NCBI GenBank assembly: GCA_943908405.1
Contig: CALTTE010000002.1
Coordinates: forward strand, 1 to 64,000
Direction: 5' to 3'
Length of the DNA stretch: 64,000 nt
Source: an uncultured Moraxella sp.
GTDB taxonomy: Bacteria; Pseudomonadota; Gammaproteobacteria; Pseudomonadales; Moraxellaceae
Part shown: positions 1-8,774 of the stretch, one piece after another
How the letters are laid out: every line of letters begins with the position of its first letter
How positions within the stretch are numbered: position 1 is the stretch's first letter
Position numbers and translations under genes: made by a program
The notes under the pieces: generated by a model
What the model saw: the letters and a program-made list of their open reading frames with translations, nothing else
What the model was told of the DNA's origin: nothing
The model's database searches: none

Positions 1-155
1 GTTTATGTATATGTTTTATTTTCAATTTTTATATATATCATCTTGTCTATTTTGGAAAGATTAAAAAGAATTAATCTATTTTTGTCCATTTTTATAGTTT
101 TTTTGTTAAAATCAATTTTACTTATTAATATTTATATTGGTCAAACATTTTAAAC

Positions 156-1139
156 TATAGTCAAAACTTAATTATGCCAAGCAACTTTCAATACAATCCT
201 TAAGCGAGTTAAAGTTGCTAAAAGTTAAACGAACTTTTTGCTTAATTACCGCCCACAACTGTTCAATTGGATTGAGCTCAGGCGAGTATGGCGGTAAATA
301 CATCATCTTAATATTGTACTGCTTGGCAATTTTTTGTAAATCGCCACCATAATGAAATCTAGCATTATCCATTATCAAGATACGTTTTGGATATTCACCT
401 TTTTCATCTTTTGGCAAAGATTGACCTAATGTGTGTGACCAACTTTCAACTATCAGACGTTTGCAACTACCTTCAAAGGTAACAGGAGCGATGATGTTAA
501 AATCATTTAACGGCATTGCTTCAATAAGATTTAAACTTTTGCCCTTGTTTGCATCAATTTTAGCATAACAAGGCTTGCCAATAGGCGACCAACTGCGAGT
601 GTCATACTGTCTTTGATAAAAGCCTGTTTCATCCATAAATAAAATGTTATCAACAGTGATGCTTAATGTTAAAAGTAATAATCCAAGCATCAGTTTAAAA
701 CCAATTTGTTTTATTGGGTCTGCTTGCTTAAAGAATGTGGTCTTTTTTTAAATGTCCAGTTTATTCTATGCAGTGTTTGTAAAAAAGCATTATACGAAAT
801 ACTGACATCAGCATGGTCTTTTAAGTATTGTTTTCTAAGTTGTTTTGCTGTGTCAAACTTTTGAGATTTGACGTAATTTTCAAAGGCGGTTAGGTCTGTG
901 ATAATGTGTTTTACGCCCACTGGTGCAAATTGTTTTGGTTTGGTGTGACCTTGTTCTTGGTACAGTTTTATCCATTCATTAAGGGTGTTACGGTTGATTT
1001 CAAAGAGTCTGGCTGTTTTGCTTTTGTTGCCTGTCTTTTGCCAGTTGCTGATGGCTTTGTCTCGTAAGTCTTGGTCGTATATTTTTGGTATGATATTACT
1101 CGTGATAAAATTGATTATTATATTGCAGTTTTAACTATA
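156..1139 (-). mobile_element. IS630-family insertion sequence, decayed
   Basis: Imperfect 13-bp terminal inverted repeats bound the element: TATAGTCAAAACT at 156-168 and, read on the minus strand, TATAGTTAAAACT at 1139-1127 (12 of 13 match). Both ends carry TA, the target that IS630/Tc1-type elements duplicate. The only gene inside is a DDE transposase on the minus strand, broken by a frameshift and lacking a normal start codon. The element is about 980 bp, a normal size for the family. The flanking DNA is AT-rich and no gene is interrupted. Confidence 0.8.
172..1091 (-). pseudogene. IS630-family transposase, frameshifted
   Basis: The N-terminal helix-turn-helix part reads from about 1091 to 711 and ends in a stop after HSLSKQTQ. 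The catalytic part (690-172) is in the -1 frame and contains all three DDE positions: FMDETGF, IMDNARFH and the E of ELNPIEQLW. One extra T in the T run at 730-732 would join the halves as HSFKQADPIKQ, so a single-base loss is the simplest explanation. Programmed -1 shifting at the A7 run a little upstream is the alternative. No ATG, GTG or TTG precedes the helix-turn-helix in frame: an ATA stands where a start is expected, at 1091, and the first usable start is GTG at 920. Confidence 0.8.
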
Positions 1140-1409
1140 TCAAAACCATCAACACTCTTTATCTTTCAACACTCTTTGTCTTAAGTCTCATCAAGATTAA
1201 CAAAAACTTTGAAGCAAAACCCTTTTAAATATTTTTGCTTGAACCAAACAGATTATAACCTTGACTCTACGCCCAAATTTTAATAAGCCAAAACCCAACA
1301 ATAACGCCAAGCAATCACCCAAAACAACCTCTACCCAAAACAACCCCACAGCCCACCCATATCACCACACCGCCACTTAATCATCATCACTTAATGACCA
1401 CAACCACCC

Positions 1410-2144
1410 TTAAAACGGCACATCGCTTACCCATTCTAGCCAACCGCCGTGGCTTGGGTGCTTGAGCCTGAGTTTGTGTGCGTGCAGATTGAGCCTGTCC
1501 GCCAGCTGTCTTGCCACGCCATCGGCATAAATTGGGTCACCAATCATCACATGTCCAATATGGGTCATATGCACCCTAAGCTGATGACTACGCCCTGTAA
1601 TGGGATTGAGTGCCACCCGAGTAACGGCATAACGCTCACCTTTTACTGTGCGTAATTCGTGGTGCAATACCGTGTAATACGTCAATGCTTGCTTACTCCA
1701 CGATTTATCAACAATATGGCAAGGCTTGGTGGTTGGCTCATAACGCACAGGCACATCAACAACCCCTTGTTTATCATTATGGGTCAGCGTACCAAAAACC
1801 ACCGCCTGATATTCTTTGGTGGGTAAGCGGTTGATAAATTGCTTGGCAAGATGGCTTTGGGCGGTTTTGTGCTTGGCAAAAATAATCAGCCCTGAGGTGT
1901 CCATATCCAGCCTGTGCACAAGCTTCATCTCAGGATTGACCTTTAATAATCGGCTTTGCAAGCTCACCTTTAACAGTCGCCCATCAACGCTTAACAGCCC
2001 AGCGGGTTTATCACCCACCCAAATATCATCATCTTCATAAACGGTAATACCGGCAATAAATTCATCAAAAAACGCCTTATCTTGCTCTTGCTCCAAGCGA
2101 TTTTGTTCATTGATAAATTGCTCGGTGAGTCGCTCATTATTCAT
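1410..2144 (-). CDS. rluA: RluA-family pseudouridine synthase
   Basis: It isomerises uridine to pseudouridine in RNA. In E. coli RluA modifies 23S rRNA position 746 and tRNA position 32. The catalytic signature HRLDMDTSGL is present, followed by the late motif ITGRSHQLRVHM, and the compact form without an S4 domain fits RluA better than RluC or RluD. I place the start at ATG 2144 (MNNERL), preceded by GGGGGAT at good spacing. The reading frame stays open to 2243, but that extension looks non-native. The protein is 244 residues. The exact target site is inference from family resemblance. Confidence 0.8.
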   Translation of the reverse strand: MNNERLTEQFINEQNRLEQEQDKAFFDEFIAGITVYEDDDIWVGDKPAGLLSVDGRLLKVSLQSRLLKVNPEMKLVHRLDMDTSGLIIFAKHKTAQSHLAKQFINRLPTKEYQAVVFGTLTHNDKQGVVDVPVRYEPTTKPCHIVDKSWSKQALTYYTVLHHELRTVKGERYAVTRVALNPITGRSHQLRVHMTHIGHVMIGDPIYADGVARQLADRLNLHAHKLRLKHPSHGGWLEWVSDVPF

Positions 2145-2313
2145 TTTATCCCCCATAACCATTGATGGTTGCACAAAACCAGTGCATAAAAATCCACGCA
2201 TAATTGGTGTATACGCCATCATTATCCCACACGTTACACCCATTTAAGCCCATTTTAACGCATTTTTAGCAAATCATTTAAAAAATCAATACAGCACTTT
2301 AAAAAACCAACCA

Positions 2314-2340
2314 TTGCCACCATAATAATTTTGTTATAAT
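2314..2340 (+). promoter_or_regulatory. Promoter of trxA
   Basis: TTGCCA at 2314-2319 and TATAAT at 2335-2340 are spaced 15 bp. The -10 is preceded by TG one base away (TGTTATAAT), an extended -10 that can offset the short spacer. It lies 49 bp before the trxA start. Confidence 0.6.
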
Positions 2341-2388
2341 TTATAACGTTTATTCACTTTTTTTAATTCACTTTTTTAAGGATACAAA

Positions 2389-2712
2389 ATGTCAATTATT
2401 AACGCAACTGACGCAAGCTTTGATGCTGATGTATTAAGTAAAGACGATGTCGTTTTGGTGGATTTTTGGGCAACGTGGTGTGGTCCTTGTCGTGCCATCG
2501 CCCCCACGCTTGAAGAACTGGCTCAAGAATACAATGGTCGTGCTAAAATTGTCAAAATTGACGTGGACAATAACCCTGAAACTGCAGCACGCTTTGGCAT
2601 TCGTAGCATTCCAACGCTATTTGTTTTTAAAAATGGCGAAAAAGTAGAAACCATCGTTGGCGGTCGCCCTAAGGCGGATTTGGCGGCGGCATTGGACAAG
2701 CATTTGGCATAA
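2389..2712 (+). CDS. trxA: Thioredoxin 1
   Basis: A cytoplasmic protein-disulfide reductase that feeds electrons to ribonucleotide reductase, methionine sulfoxide reductases and other targets. The active site WCGPC is at residues 30-34, and the cis-proline motif IPT lies near residue 75. The length of 107 residues is exactly typical. AAGGA lies nine bases upstream of the ATG. It is followed by rho, as in E. coli and many other gammaproteobacteria, but across a 645-bp gap, so the two are probably transcribed separately. Confidence 0.98.
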   Translation: MSIINATDASFDADVLSKDDVVLVDFWATWCGPCRAIAPTLEELAQEYNGRAKIVKIDVDNNPETAARFGIRSIPTLFVFKNGEKVETIVGGRPKADLAAALDKHLA

Positions 2713-2781
2713 AGCCTTTTTGAGCCAAAAATTATCTGTTTTAATTTAAACTTAAAGTTAATTTAAACTTCAATTTATTAC

Positions 2782-2813
2782 TTAATCTCAAAGGTTTAAA
2801 CCATTGAGATTAA
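2782..2813. repeat. 32-bp near-perfect palindrome
   Basis: Outer arms TTAATCTCAA and TTGAGATTAA enclose a perfect inner palindrome GGTTTAAACC, with a single A on each side as the only mismatch. No T tract follows on either strand, so it is not an ordinary terminator. It could be an operator or mRNA 3'-end structure of trxA. Confidence 0.75.
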
Positions 2814-2900
2814 CCACCATTGATTTTAAGCAATAAACCTTTGAATTAAAATAAATCTTTGAATTAAATTGGCTCAACTTATCTATAAGCAAAATAACAA

Positions 2901-2940
2901 ACAAACCTAATAATCAATGAGTATTTTAGGTTTGTTGTTT
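2901..2940 (+). terminator. Possible trxA terminator
   Basis: ACAAACCTAA pairs with TTAGGTTTGT (10 bp, 15-nt loop), followed by a T-rich run. The stem is weak in G/C, and it lies about 190 bp after trxA. Confidence 0.45.
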
Positions 2941-3241
2941 AACCAATTTATTAAGTATTAAAAACACAGCCCATTACGTCTTAAATTTAAGCCAATAAAC
3001 CCACAAACTCTTACCATTAAACATCGTTTAAAAAACATCGTTTAAACATTGCGTCATCATTCCTACAATCATCACTTTACTTAATCATCACTTTTAACGG
3101 GCTTTGCAACCAATCAGGATGGTTTTGCTATTTTAAGTGTTTTAAACAACCAGCCAATTTAAACCTAGCCTAGTTAAACAAATAGCCAATTAAATCAAAT
3201 CACCCAAGCCAACACCAATGCCAATAAAAAAGTAAAAAAGA

Positions 3242-3292
3242 TTGACAAAATCCAAAAATCGCCCTAATATGTAGCTGTGCAATGTCTTGCAC
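3242..3292 (+). promoter_or_regulatory. rho promoter and leader hairpin
   Basis: A consensus -35 TTGACA (3242-3247) and TAATAT (3265-3270) are separated by 17 bp. The predicted transcript begins close to a GTGCA/TGCAC hairpin (3277-3292). A leader of about 80 nt precedes rho. Rho is autoregulated in E. coli by termination in its leader, which this arrangement allows but does not prove. Confidence 0.75.
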
Positions 3293-3357
3293 TTCTTAAA
3301 ACTTTCCACTACATCAATAATTGACTTAAAAATTAGGTCAGGATACTGTTTTTATCT

Positions 3358-4626
3358 ATGAATCTTACTGAACTTAAACGCAAATCGGTTGGCGAATTGC
3401 TTGCCATTGCCCAGATGATGGGGCTTGACAATATGGCTCGCAATCGCCGTCAAGACATTATTTTTGCCATCTTAAAAACTCACGCCAGAAACGGCGAATC
3501 CATCTATGGCGATGGCGTCCTTGAAATCCTACCCGATGGTTTTGGTTTTTTACGCTCATCAGAGGGGTCTTATTTGGCAGGTCCTGATGATATTTATGTC
3601 AGCCCAAGTCAAATCCGCCGCTTTAACCTACAAACAGGCGACTCCATCGCTGGTACCATTCGCCCACCCAAAGACCAAGAGCGTTATTTTGCTTTATTAA
3701 AGGTCAGCGAAATCAATTTTGACACCCCAGACCGTTCACGTCATAAACTTATTTTTGAAAACTTAACCCCCTTATTCCCCACCGAGCAATTAAAGCTTGA
3801 GGTCGGCAATGGAGCAACCGAAGACTTAACAGGGCGGGTGCTGGATTTAATCGCCCCCATCGGCAAAGGTCAGCGCTCCATCATTGTTGCCCCACCCAAA
3901 GCAGGCAAAACGGTTCTTTTACAAACCATCGCTCAAGCATTGACCAAAAACTACCCTGAATGCTATCTTATTGTACTGCTAATTGATGAACGCCCAGAAG
4001 AGGTAACCGAAATGCAGCGTACCGTGCGTGGTGAGGTGGTCGCCTCCACCTTTGATGAGCCACCCACCCGCCATATCCAAGTTGCTGAGATGGTCATTGA
4101 AAAAGCCAAACGCTTGGTAGAACACAAACAAGACGTGATTATTTTGCTGGACTCCATTACCCGATTGGCTCGTGCCTACAACACCGTCATTCCATCAAGC
4201 GGCAAGGTATTAACAGGCGGGGTGGACGCCAATGCCTTAGAACGCCCAAAACGTTTTTTTGGAGCGGCACGCAATATTGAAGAAGGGGGAAGTCTGACCA
4301 TCATCTCAACCGCCCTTATTGATACAGGCAGCAAGATGGACAGCGTAATTTTTGAAGAATTTAAAGGCACAGGCAATCAAGAAATCACTCTGGAGCGAGA
4401 ACTTGCCGAACAACGTGTTTTTCCCGCCATCAATCTTAAAAAATCCAGCACCCGCCGAGAAGAACGATTGCTTAATGATGAAACCTTAAGGCGAGTTTGG
4501 GTGTTACGCAAACTATTACAACCGATGGGTGAAACCGCAGCCACTGAGTTTTTGCTTGAACGCCTCAAGCAATCCAAAACCAATAATGAATTTTTTGAGC
4601 AAATGACCAAAAAATCTCAAAGTTAA
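3358..4626 (+). CDS. rho: Transcription termination factor Rho
   Basis: A hexameric RNA-dependent ATPase that ends transcription of untranslated RNA. At 422 residues it matches the E. coli length of about 419. In order: an N-terminal Rho helix region ([15 protein letters not shown]), a cold-shock-like RNA-binding domain (DGFGFLRS), the Walker A PPKAGKT near residue 180, the [13 protein letters not shown] segment, and the Q-loop and R-loop ATPase core ending near residue 415. It has its own promoter upstream. No insertion or truncation is visible. Confidence 0.98.
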   Translation: MNLTELKRKSVGELLAIAQMMGLDNMARNRRQDIIFAILKTHARNGESIYGDGVLEILPDGFGFLRSSEGSYLAGPDDIYVSPSQIRRFNLQTGDSIAGTIRPPKDQERYFALLKVSEINFDTPDRSRHKLIFENLTPLFPTEQLKLEVGNGATEDLTGRVLDLIAPIGKGQRSIIVAPPKAGKTVLLQTIAQALTKNYPECYLIVLLIDERPEEVTEMQRTVRGEVVASTFDEPPTRHIQVAEMVIEKAKRLVEHKQDVIILLDSITRLARAYNTVIPSSGKVLTGGVDANALERPKRFFGAARNIEEGGSLTIISTALIDTGSKMDSVIFEEFKGTGNQEITLERELAEQRVFPAINLKKSSTRREERLLNDETLRRVWVLRKLLQPMGETAATEFLLERLKQSKTNNEFFEQMTKKSQS

Positions 4627-4685
4627 TACGCCAATATTAATCCACCCAAAACAAGCATCTTTTTGTATATTTTTTATAAAATGGC

Positions 4686-4714
4686 TTGTTAATGCAAATA
4701 ATTTGGTGTAAAAT
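4686..4714 (+). promoter_or_regulatory. Promoter of Ala-rich lipoprotein
   Basis: TTGTTA (4686-4691) and TAAAAT (4709-4714) with an exact 17-bp spacer. The transcript would run straight into the hairpin at 4742-4776 before reaching the lipoprotein start at 4813. Confidence 0.55.
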
Positions 4715-4741
4715 ATTTATAATTAGCACGTCAAGAAAGAC

Positions 4742-4776
4742 AGCTCAAGATCCAAGGGGGATTTGAGCTATTTTTT
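4742..4776 (+). terminator. Intrinsic terminator or attenuator in lipoprotein leader
   Basis: AGCTCAA pairs with TTGAGCT, continued by ATCC/GGAT past one bulged G, giving about 11 bp with a short loop. Six T residues (4771-4776) follow. It lies downstream of a good promoter and only 36 bp before the lipoprotein start codon, so read-through must be needed for expression. Confidence 0.7.
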
Positions 4777-4812
4777 ATGACGACTAAAAAAATTAACCAA
4801 TCGGAGAGAACG

Positions 4813-5181
4813 ATGAGAAAACTACTTGTAACCACATTAATTGCTTCATTAGCACTAACTGCCTGTTCAAAGCCTGCTGAAGAATCTCACGAAGCCGCTG
4901 TTGCAGCAACCGAAGCTGCCGCTGATGCTCAAGCCGCTGCCAATACCACAATGGATCCAAACGCTCAAAACGCCGCCGATGCCGCCGCTCAAGCAGCCGC
5001 TACCGCTCAGCAAGCCGCTGACAACGCTGCCGCCCTACAAGCTGCTGGACATAGCCACGCTGCGGAACAAGCTGAAGCGGTTGCCGAAAACGCTCAAGAT
5101 GCCGCCGAAGAAATGGCAGATGCTGCTGTTGACGCCGCTGACAAAACTGGTGCTGTTGTAGTCGTCCCTACCAGTAAATAA
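4813..5181 (+). CDS. Alanine-rich outer membrane lipoprotein, function unknown
   Basis: The start at 4813 (MRKLLVTTLIASLALTAC) is chosen because GGAGAG lies just upstream and the product then begins with a textbook lipoprotein signal and lipobox LTAC, with Cys18 as the lipidated residue. The earlier in-frame ATG at 4777 abuts the U tract of a terminator. The mature part is about 45% alanine, with regularly spaced Ala, Glu, Asp and Gln consistent with an alanine-rich coiled coil, and ends in a Val-rich tail. It resembles Lpp-like periplasmic helical lipoproteins in composition only. No enzymatic motif is present. Confidence 0.8.
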   Translation: MRKLLVTTLIASLALTACSKPAEESHEAAVAATEAAADAQAAANTTMDPNAQNAADAAAQAAATAQQAADNAAALQAAGHSHAAEQAEAVAENAQDAAEEMADAAVDAADKTGAVVVVPTSK

Positions 5182-5204
5182 TCAACAACCCAATAAACCC
5201 ATAC

Positions 5205-5238
5205 AAAAAAAGAGCCTTTATTTTTAGGCTCTTTTTTA
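5205..5238 (+). terminator. Terminator after Ala-rich lipoprotein
   Basis: AAAAAAGAGCCT and AGGCTCTTTTTT form a 12-bp stem around an 8-nt loop with a T tract. The A/T flanks are symmetric, so it can also serve the minus-strand gene ending at 5286. Confidence 0.9.
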
Positions 5239-5285
5239 ATATTTTTATCACATTGAATATGGGTAAAACAGGATATAAAACAGCA

Positions 5286-5922
5286 TCAATAAACACCAGT
5301 TTTGCCAAGCTTTCTATGCTCGCCAAAATACTGTCTCATTGCACTGCGTAAGCGGTCAGCCCCATCACGTCCCCAATCTCTTTGCATCTCACAAACAAAG
5401 CCCAGCACAGAAATTGGTTTTGCCCCTGCTTGCATCATTCGTTGCATCGCCGCTTCGTGGGCAGCCTTACTAACGCCACCAATAGCATCAACCACAAAAT
5501 ACACATCGTAACCTTCTTTTAAGGCACTAATGGCAGGAAAAGCAACGCAAACTTCCATCCAAAGCCCAGCGATAATCAGGCGTTTTTTACCTGTTTCTTG
5601 AACGGCAGCGACAAAGCCCTCATCTTCCCAAGAGTTTAACGTGGTTCTGTCAATGGGTGTGGGGTTGCCTAAAGCATCCATAATCTCGCTGGCTGTTGGT
5701 GCCAAATCAAACGCCTCAACACCAACGGTTGAGACAATGGTGGGCACATTGTAATCTTTGGCGGCGGTTGCCAAGGTAACGGTATTTGCCATCAGCTCTT
5801 TCATATCCATAGAATGGACACCATCAAACTGAATCTCTTGATAATCAATAAATGCGATGACGCAATTATCAGGCGATAATAAAGGATCGTCAATCGGATT
5901 TAGGGTCTGTAGTACCTGCCAT
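5286..5922 (-). pseudogene. YcaC-like isochorismatase-family hydrolase, frameshifted near N terminus
   Basis: The C-terminal 174 codons read as a cysteine hydrolase of the isochorismatase superfamily close to YcaC: GLWMEVCVAFPA carries the nucleophile Cys, followed by the QRMMQAGA and CEMQRDWGRDGAD segments. The natural start is ATG 5922 behind AAAAGGA, giving MAGTTDPKS, but that frame stops at once. Removing one G (position 5895) restores SIDDPLLSPDNCVIAFIDYQ, which includes the catalytic Asp, and a 211-residue protein of normal family size. Translation from the internal ATG at 5810 would lack that Asp. It is either a real lesion or an assembly error. Confidence 0.8.
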
Positions 5923-6544
5923 AATAAATTTTCCTTTTTGGTGAATCTCCCCTCATTATAAACGCTTAAGAATAAATTGCAACAAAAACCTCAAAAACAA
6001 CAACCTGCGGTCAAAATTACAAAACTTAATAACCCCACAACCAAACACTCAAACAATACTTAAAGATTAACAGTCAAAAAGAAGACAAGTCAAATTTTGA
6101 TTCAAACATTAAAACAATCACTCTAACCTAATGCTAGCTGCTCGCTTTTTATAATCATCATTATAGCTCTAAGCCAATGCTTGGGCTTATTGGTATTTTT
6201 AGGCTTATTGGTATTTTTGAGGTTATTACAGGTCTTGCTTTGGTATATGAGTAATACACAAGGCAGGGGGTTGGTTTTGTGCTTAAGTTTTGCTCTTAAG
6301 ACCATTGGCTAACATTTACCCAGCTTTGGCTTTTTTTGCTTTACCGCTTTTTTGTTTTACCTTGGGCAAGAGTAGCAAATTACCCAAGGCGATTTAGGGT
6401 GTTTTTACCGCTGGGCTTTAATCGTCTTATGGTGTATCGGTTAGCATAGCATTGGTATATAACATTGGCATAAAGATTTTTATACCAACAAAGTTTTAAG
6501 GTTTCAATAGATTATACAAGACAACAAAAGGACTAAAACACTTG
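5923..6544. other. Intergenic region without recognisable gene
   Basis: AT-rich DNA between the YcaC-like gene and the tRNA-Pro terminator. It holds a short tandem direct repeat (GGCTTATTGGTATTTTT twice, 6183-6220) and a 7-bp inverted repeat CCTTGGG/CCCAAGG (6360-6389). The open frame near 6123-6305 on the minus strand has no ribosome-binding site and a repetitive Asn/Lys-rich product, and I do not regard it as a gene. Confidence 0.6.
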
Positions 6545-6580
6545 AAAAATAAAGGGCTACCGCACCGTGTGAGATAGCCC
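6545..6580 (-). terminator. Terminator of tRNA-Pro
   Basis: On the minus strand GGGCTA pairs with TAGCCC, with an inner CAC/GTG pairing, followed by TTTATTTTT. It lies 12 bases beyond the tRNA 3' end. Confidence 0.8.
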
Positions 6581-6592
6581 TAAATTGTTGTT

Positions 6593-6669
6593 TGGTCGGG
6601 ACGGCAGGATTTGAACCTGCGACCCCTTGCACCCCATGCAAGTGCGCTACCAAGCTGCGCCACGCCCCG
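6593..6669 (-). tRNA. tRNA-Pro (anticodon GGG)
   Basis: A 77-nt cloverleaf on the minus strand. The acceptor stem CGGGGCG/CGTCCCG is followed by discriminator A and an encoded CCA. The anticodon stem CTTGC/GCAAG carries loop ATGGGGT with anticodon GGG, and the T arm contains GGTTCAAATCC. It closely resembles the E. coli proline GGG tRNA and reads CCC and CCU codons. Confidence 0.97.
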
Positions 6670-6783
6670 TTAAGTTGCTTATTATAAACCATTTTTTATA
6701 AAATGCAAGTTTTAAAACCAAACCCCCCTTACCAATTATAGCTTGATACAAACCCAACTCCACAAAATCTCTGGGTTAATCTG

Positions 6784-6805
6784 TGTTATAATTTAATGTT
6801 ATAAT
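6784..6805 (+). promoter_or_regulatory. Tandem extended -10 elements before nqrM
   Basis: TGTTATAAT occurs twice, at 6784-6792 and 6797-6805, 29-50 bp upstream of the nqrM start. No strong -35 is visible, and extended -10 promoters do not need one. Confidence 0.45.
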
Positions 6806-6833
6806 TTATCATTGATTATTTTTAGGACAAACG

Positions 6834-7070
6834 ATGACTTTTTTACCGATTTTTTTGATTACTTTTGGCGTGTTTGTTGTGTTTTTTTTAGCGATGGGCA
6901 TTGGTTATTTAATCCAAAAAAAGCCTTTAAAAGGCTCTTGTGGTGGGGTGGCGGCAATGATGGGCGACGAGCAGTGCCAATTTTGTGGCGGTGATGTTAA
7001 TAAATGCCAAGAAATCAGCGACACTCAAGCCAACAACCCAAATATTGCCACCTTGGGCAAAAAAGCTTAA
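6834..7070 (+). CDS. nqrM: NqrM, maturation factor of the Na+-NQR complex
   Basis: A small protein of 78 residues. One N-terminal transmembrane helix (about residues 3-26) is followed by KGSCGG and further cysteines (QCQFCGG, KCQ). That layout is characteristic of the DUF539/NqrM family, which is required to insert the iron centre of the sodium-pumping NADH:quinone reductase. The cysteines are the likely metal ligands. AGGA sits eight bases before the ATG. pabB starts three bases after its stop, so the two share a transcript. The nqr operon itself is outside the window. Confidence 0.85.
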   Translation: MTFLPIFLITFGVFVVFFLAMGIGYLIQKKPLKGSCGGVAAMMGDEQCQFCGGDVNKCQEISDTQANNPNIATLGKKA

Positions 7071-7073
7071 CTT

Positions 7074-8615
7074 ATGTCCATTGCTCTGCCTTTTTTAACT
7101 TGCAACCCAGCGACATTGATGGCAAAACTGGCTTGCTATCAAAGCCATTGGCACAGTTTTTGGCTAAATGATGACAACCACCCTGTTATTGGCATTTTGC
7201 CCAAAGTGCGTTGGCATTTAACGCCCAATACCAAATGCAATAAAAAAAATCATACCGCTACGCCCACATTTGTTTTGCACACCCAAAAACGCACGCATAG
7301 CTATCACGATGAGCAATGTATGGTTGATTATAAGACGTTTATTCAAATTTTACTGGCTTATCAGGCAGACAAAACACCACATCGCTTCAATAACACTCAA
7401 CGAAAACCCATTACAACGACCAATCACAAAACCCACTACAAAGGCGGTCTGATGGGTTATATTGGTTATGATATTACAGCAGCGGCATTAAACGCCACCA
7501 TCACAATGGGCGAACCCTTGGCGTATTTTGGGCATTATGATTGCTATTTGTGTAAGCAAGATGGGCAGTGGTTTTATCACTCACCACACCCTTATAATAC
7601 CAATACAAGTAGCAATGACACGCATAACAATGACACAAACGACAACCACACAAACCACATCATCCACACTTTAAAAACCATTGCCACGCTACCAACGCCC
7701 ACACCAACGCCCATCACACTAAGCCCTACACTTAATTTGAGTCAATACCAACAGCGGTTTGATGACACCATTCGTTTTTTAACAGCAGGTGATGCTTATC
7801 AAGTCAATCTTACCTTTGCCTTTATGGGACAAAGCCAAGCACCCTTATCGCCCCACCTGCCCACACTCTTTGCTGGCAGCCACGCCCCATTTGCAGGCTA
7901 TCTCGCTTTTGACAATCACGAAATATTAAGTATGTCGCCTGAATTATTTTTGCAATTTGAGCATATAAAATCCAACCAAACCCAATCCCACAAGCAAAGC
8001 CCTGCCATTGGTCTTACTGCCAAACCCATTAAAGGCACACGTCCACGAGGCAAAACCCCAATTGATGATGAACGCTTAAAAAATGAATTAAAATACAGCA
8101 CCAAAGATTTGGCAGAAAATGTTATGATTGTGGATTTATTGCGTAACGACTTAGGCAGATACGCCAAATTTGGGGCGGTTAGTGTACCCAAAAAATTTGC
8201 CATTGAAAGCTTTAGCAATGTTCATCATATGGTAAGCACCATTACCGCCGAACTATCAGACACGCCCGCCCTAAAGGTATTATTTGACAGCTTGCCTGCA
8301 GGCTCTATTACTGGTAGCCCCAAAAAGCGAGCTTGTGAACTGATTTATCAGCTAGAACATCATCCTCGCGGGGCGTATTGTGGCACAATGGGCTATTTAA
8401 ATTTTGATGACACAGGTCGCTGGAATGTACTCATACGCACCTTGCAAAGCCATAAACAAAACGAGCAATACACCCTACAAGCGTGGGCTGGTGGTGGCAT
8501 TACCGTCTTATCCAATAGCGATGACGAGTACCAAGAATGCTTTCATAAAATCAAACAAATCTGCACAATCATTGCCAAACCCAATGTTAGCAATGACAAT
8601 TTGCCAATCATATAA
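7074..8615 (+). CDS. pabB: Aminodeoxychorismate synthase component I
   Basis: It converts chorismate to 4-amino-4-deoxychorismate for folate synthesis, together with a glutaminase (PabA) that is not in this window. The C-terminal chorismate-binding domain is complete: AYQVNLT, KPIKGTRPRG (the PIKGT lysine marks PabB rather than TrpE) near residue 320, NVMIVDLLRNDLG, GSITGSPKKRA and GGGITVLSNSDDEYQE. It has 513 residues. The N-terminal half contains an Asn/Thr/His-rich low-complexity insert around residues 175-200 that looks like a linker. It follows nqrM with a 3-bp gap. Confidence 0.93.
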   Translation: MSIALPFLTCNPATLMAKLACYQSHWHSFWLNDDNHPVIGILPKVRWHLTPNTKCNKKNHTATPTFVLHTQKRTHSYHDEQCMVDYKTFIQILLAYQADKTPHRFNNTQRKPITTTNHKTHYKGGLMGYIGYDITAAALNATITMGEPLAYFGHYDCYLCKQDGQWFYHSPHPYNTNTSSNDTHNNDTNDNHTNHIIHTLKTIATLPTPTPTPITLSPTLNLSQYQQRFDDTIRFLTAGDAYQVNLTFAFMGQSQAPLSPHLPTLFAGSHAPFAGYLAFDNHEILSMSPELFLQFEHIKSNQTQSHKQSPAIGLTAKPIKGTRPRGKTPIDDERLKNELKYSTKDLAENVMIVDLLRNDLGRYAKFGAVSVPKKFAIESFSNVHHMVSTITAELSDTPALKVLFDSLPAGSITGSPKKRACELIYQLEHHPRGAYCGTMGYLNFDDTGRWNVLIRTLQSHKQNEQYTLQAWAGGGITVLSNSDDEYQECFHKIKQICTIIAKPNVSNDNLPII

Positions 8616-8774
8616 TTAAGCCCCTTACAATCAACCCCAATAAAATAACGCAACATCAGCAAAACAATATTACCAAAATAGCCCCAATTTAGCCCCTTAA
8701 CGGCGAATAAATCAACACACCCAAGCAGTCAAGAACGTCCTTAACAAATACCAACACATCAAATCCAATTTAGT

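Larger units (their letters stand above)
2713..3357. other. trxA-rho intergenic region
   Basis: No convincing gene lies here. The stretch is very AT-rich. It holds a near-perfect 32-bp palindrome (2782-2813), a terminator-like hairpin (2901-2940) and the rho promoter with a short leader hairpin (3242-3292). Confidence 0.7.

Noticed and set aside
4901..5161. Pro/Leu-rich frame inside the Ala-rich lipoprotein
   Set aside because: Shifted reading of GCN-rich codons; no start signal of its own.
6123..6305. 60-codon minus-strand frame
   Set aside because: Repetitive Asn/Lys/Pro content from a short DNA repeat and no ribosome-binding site.
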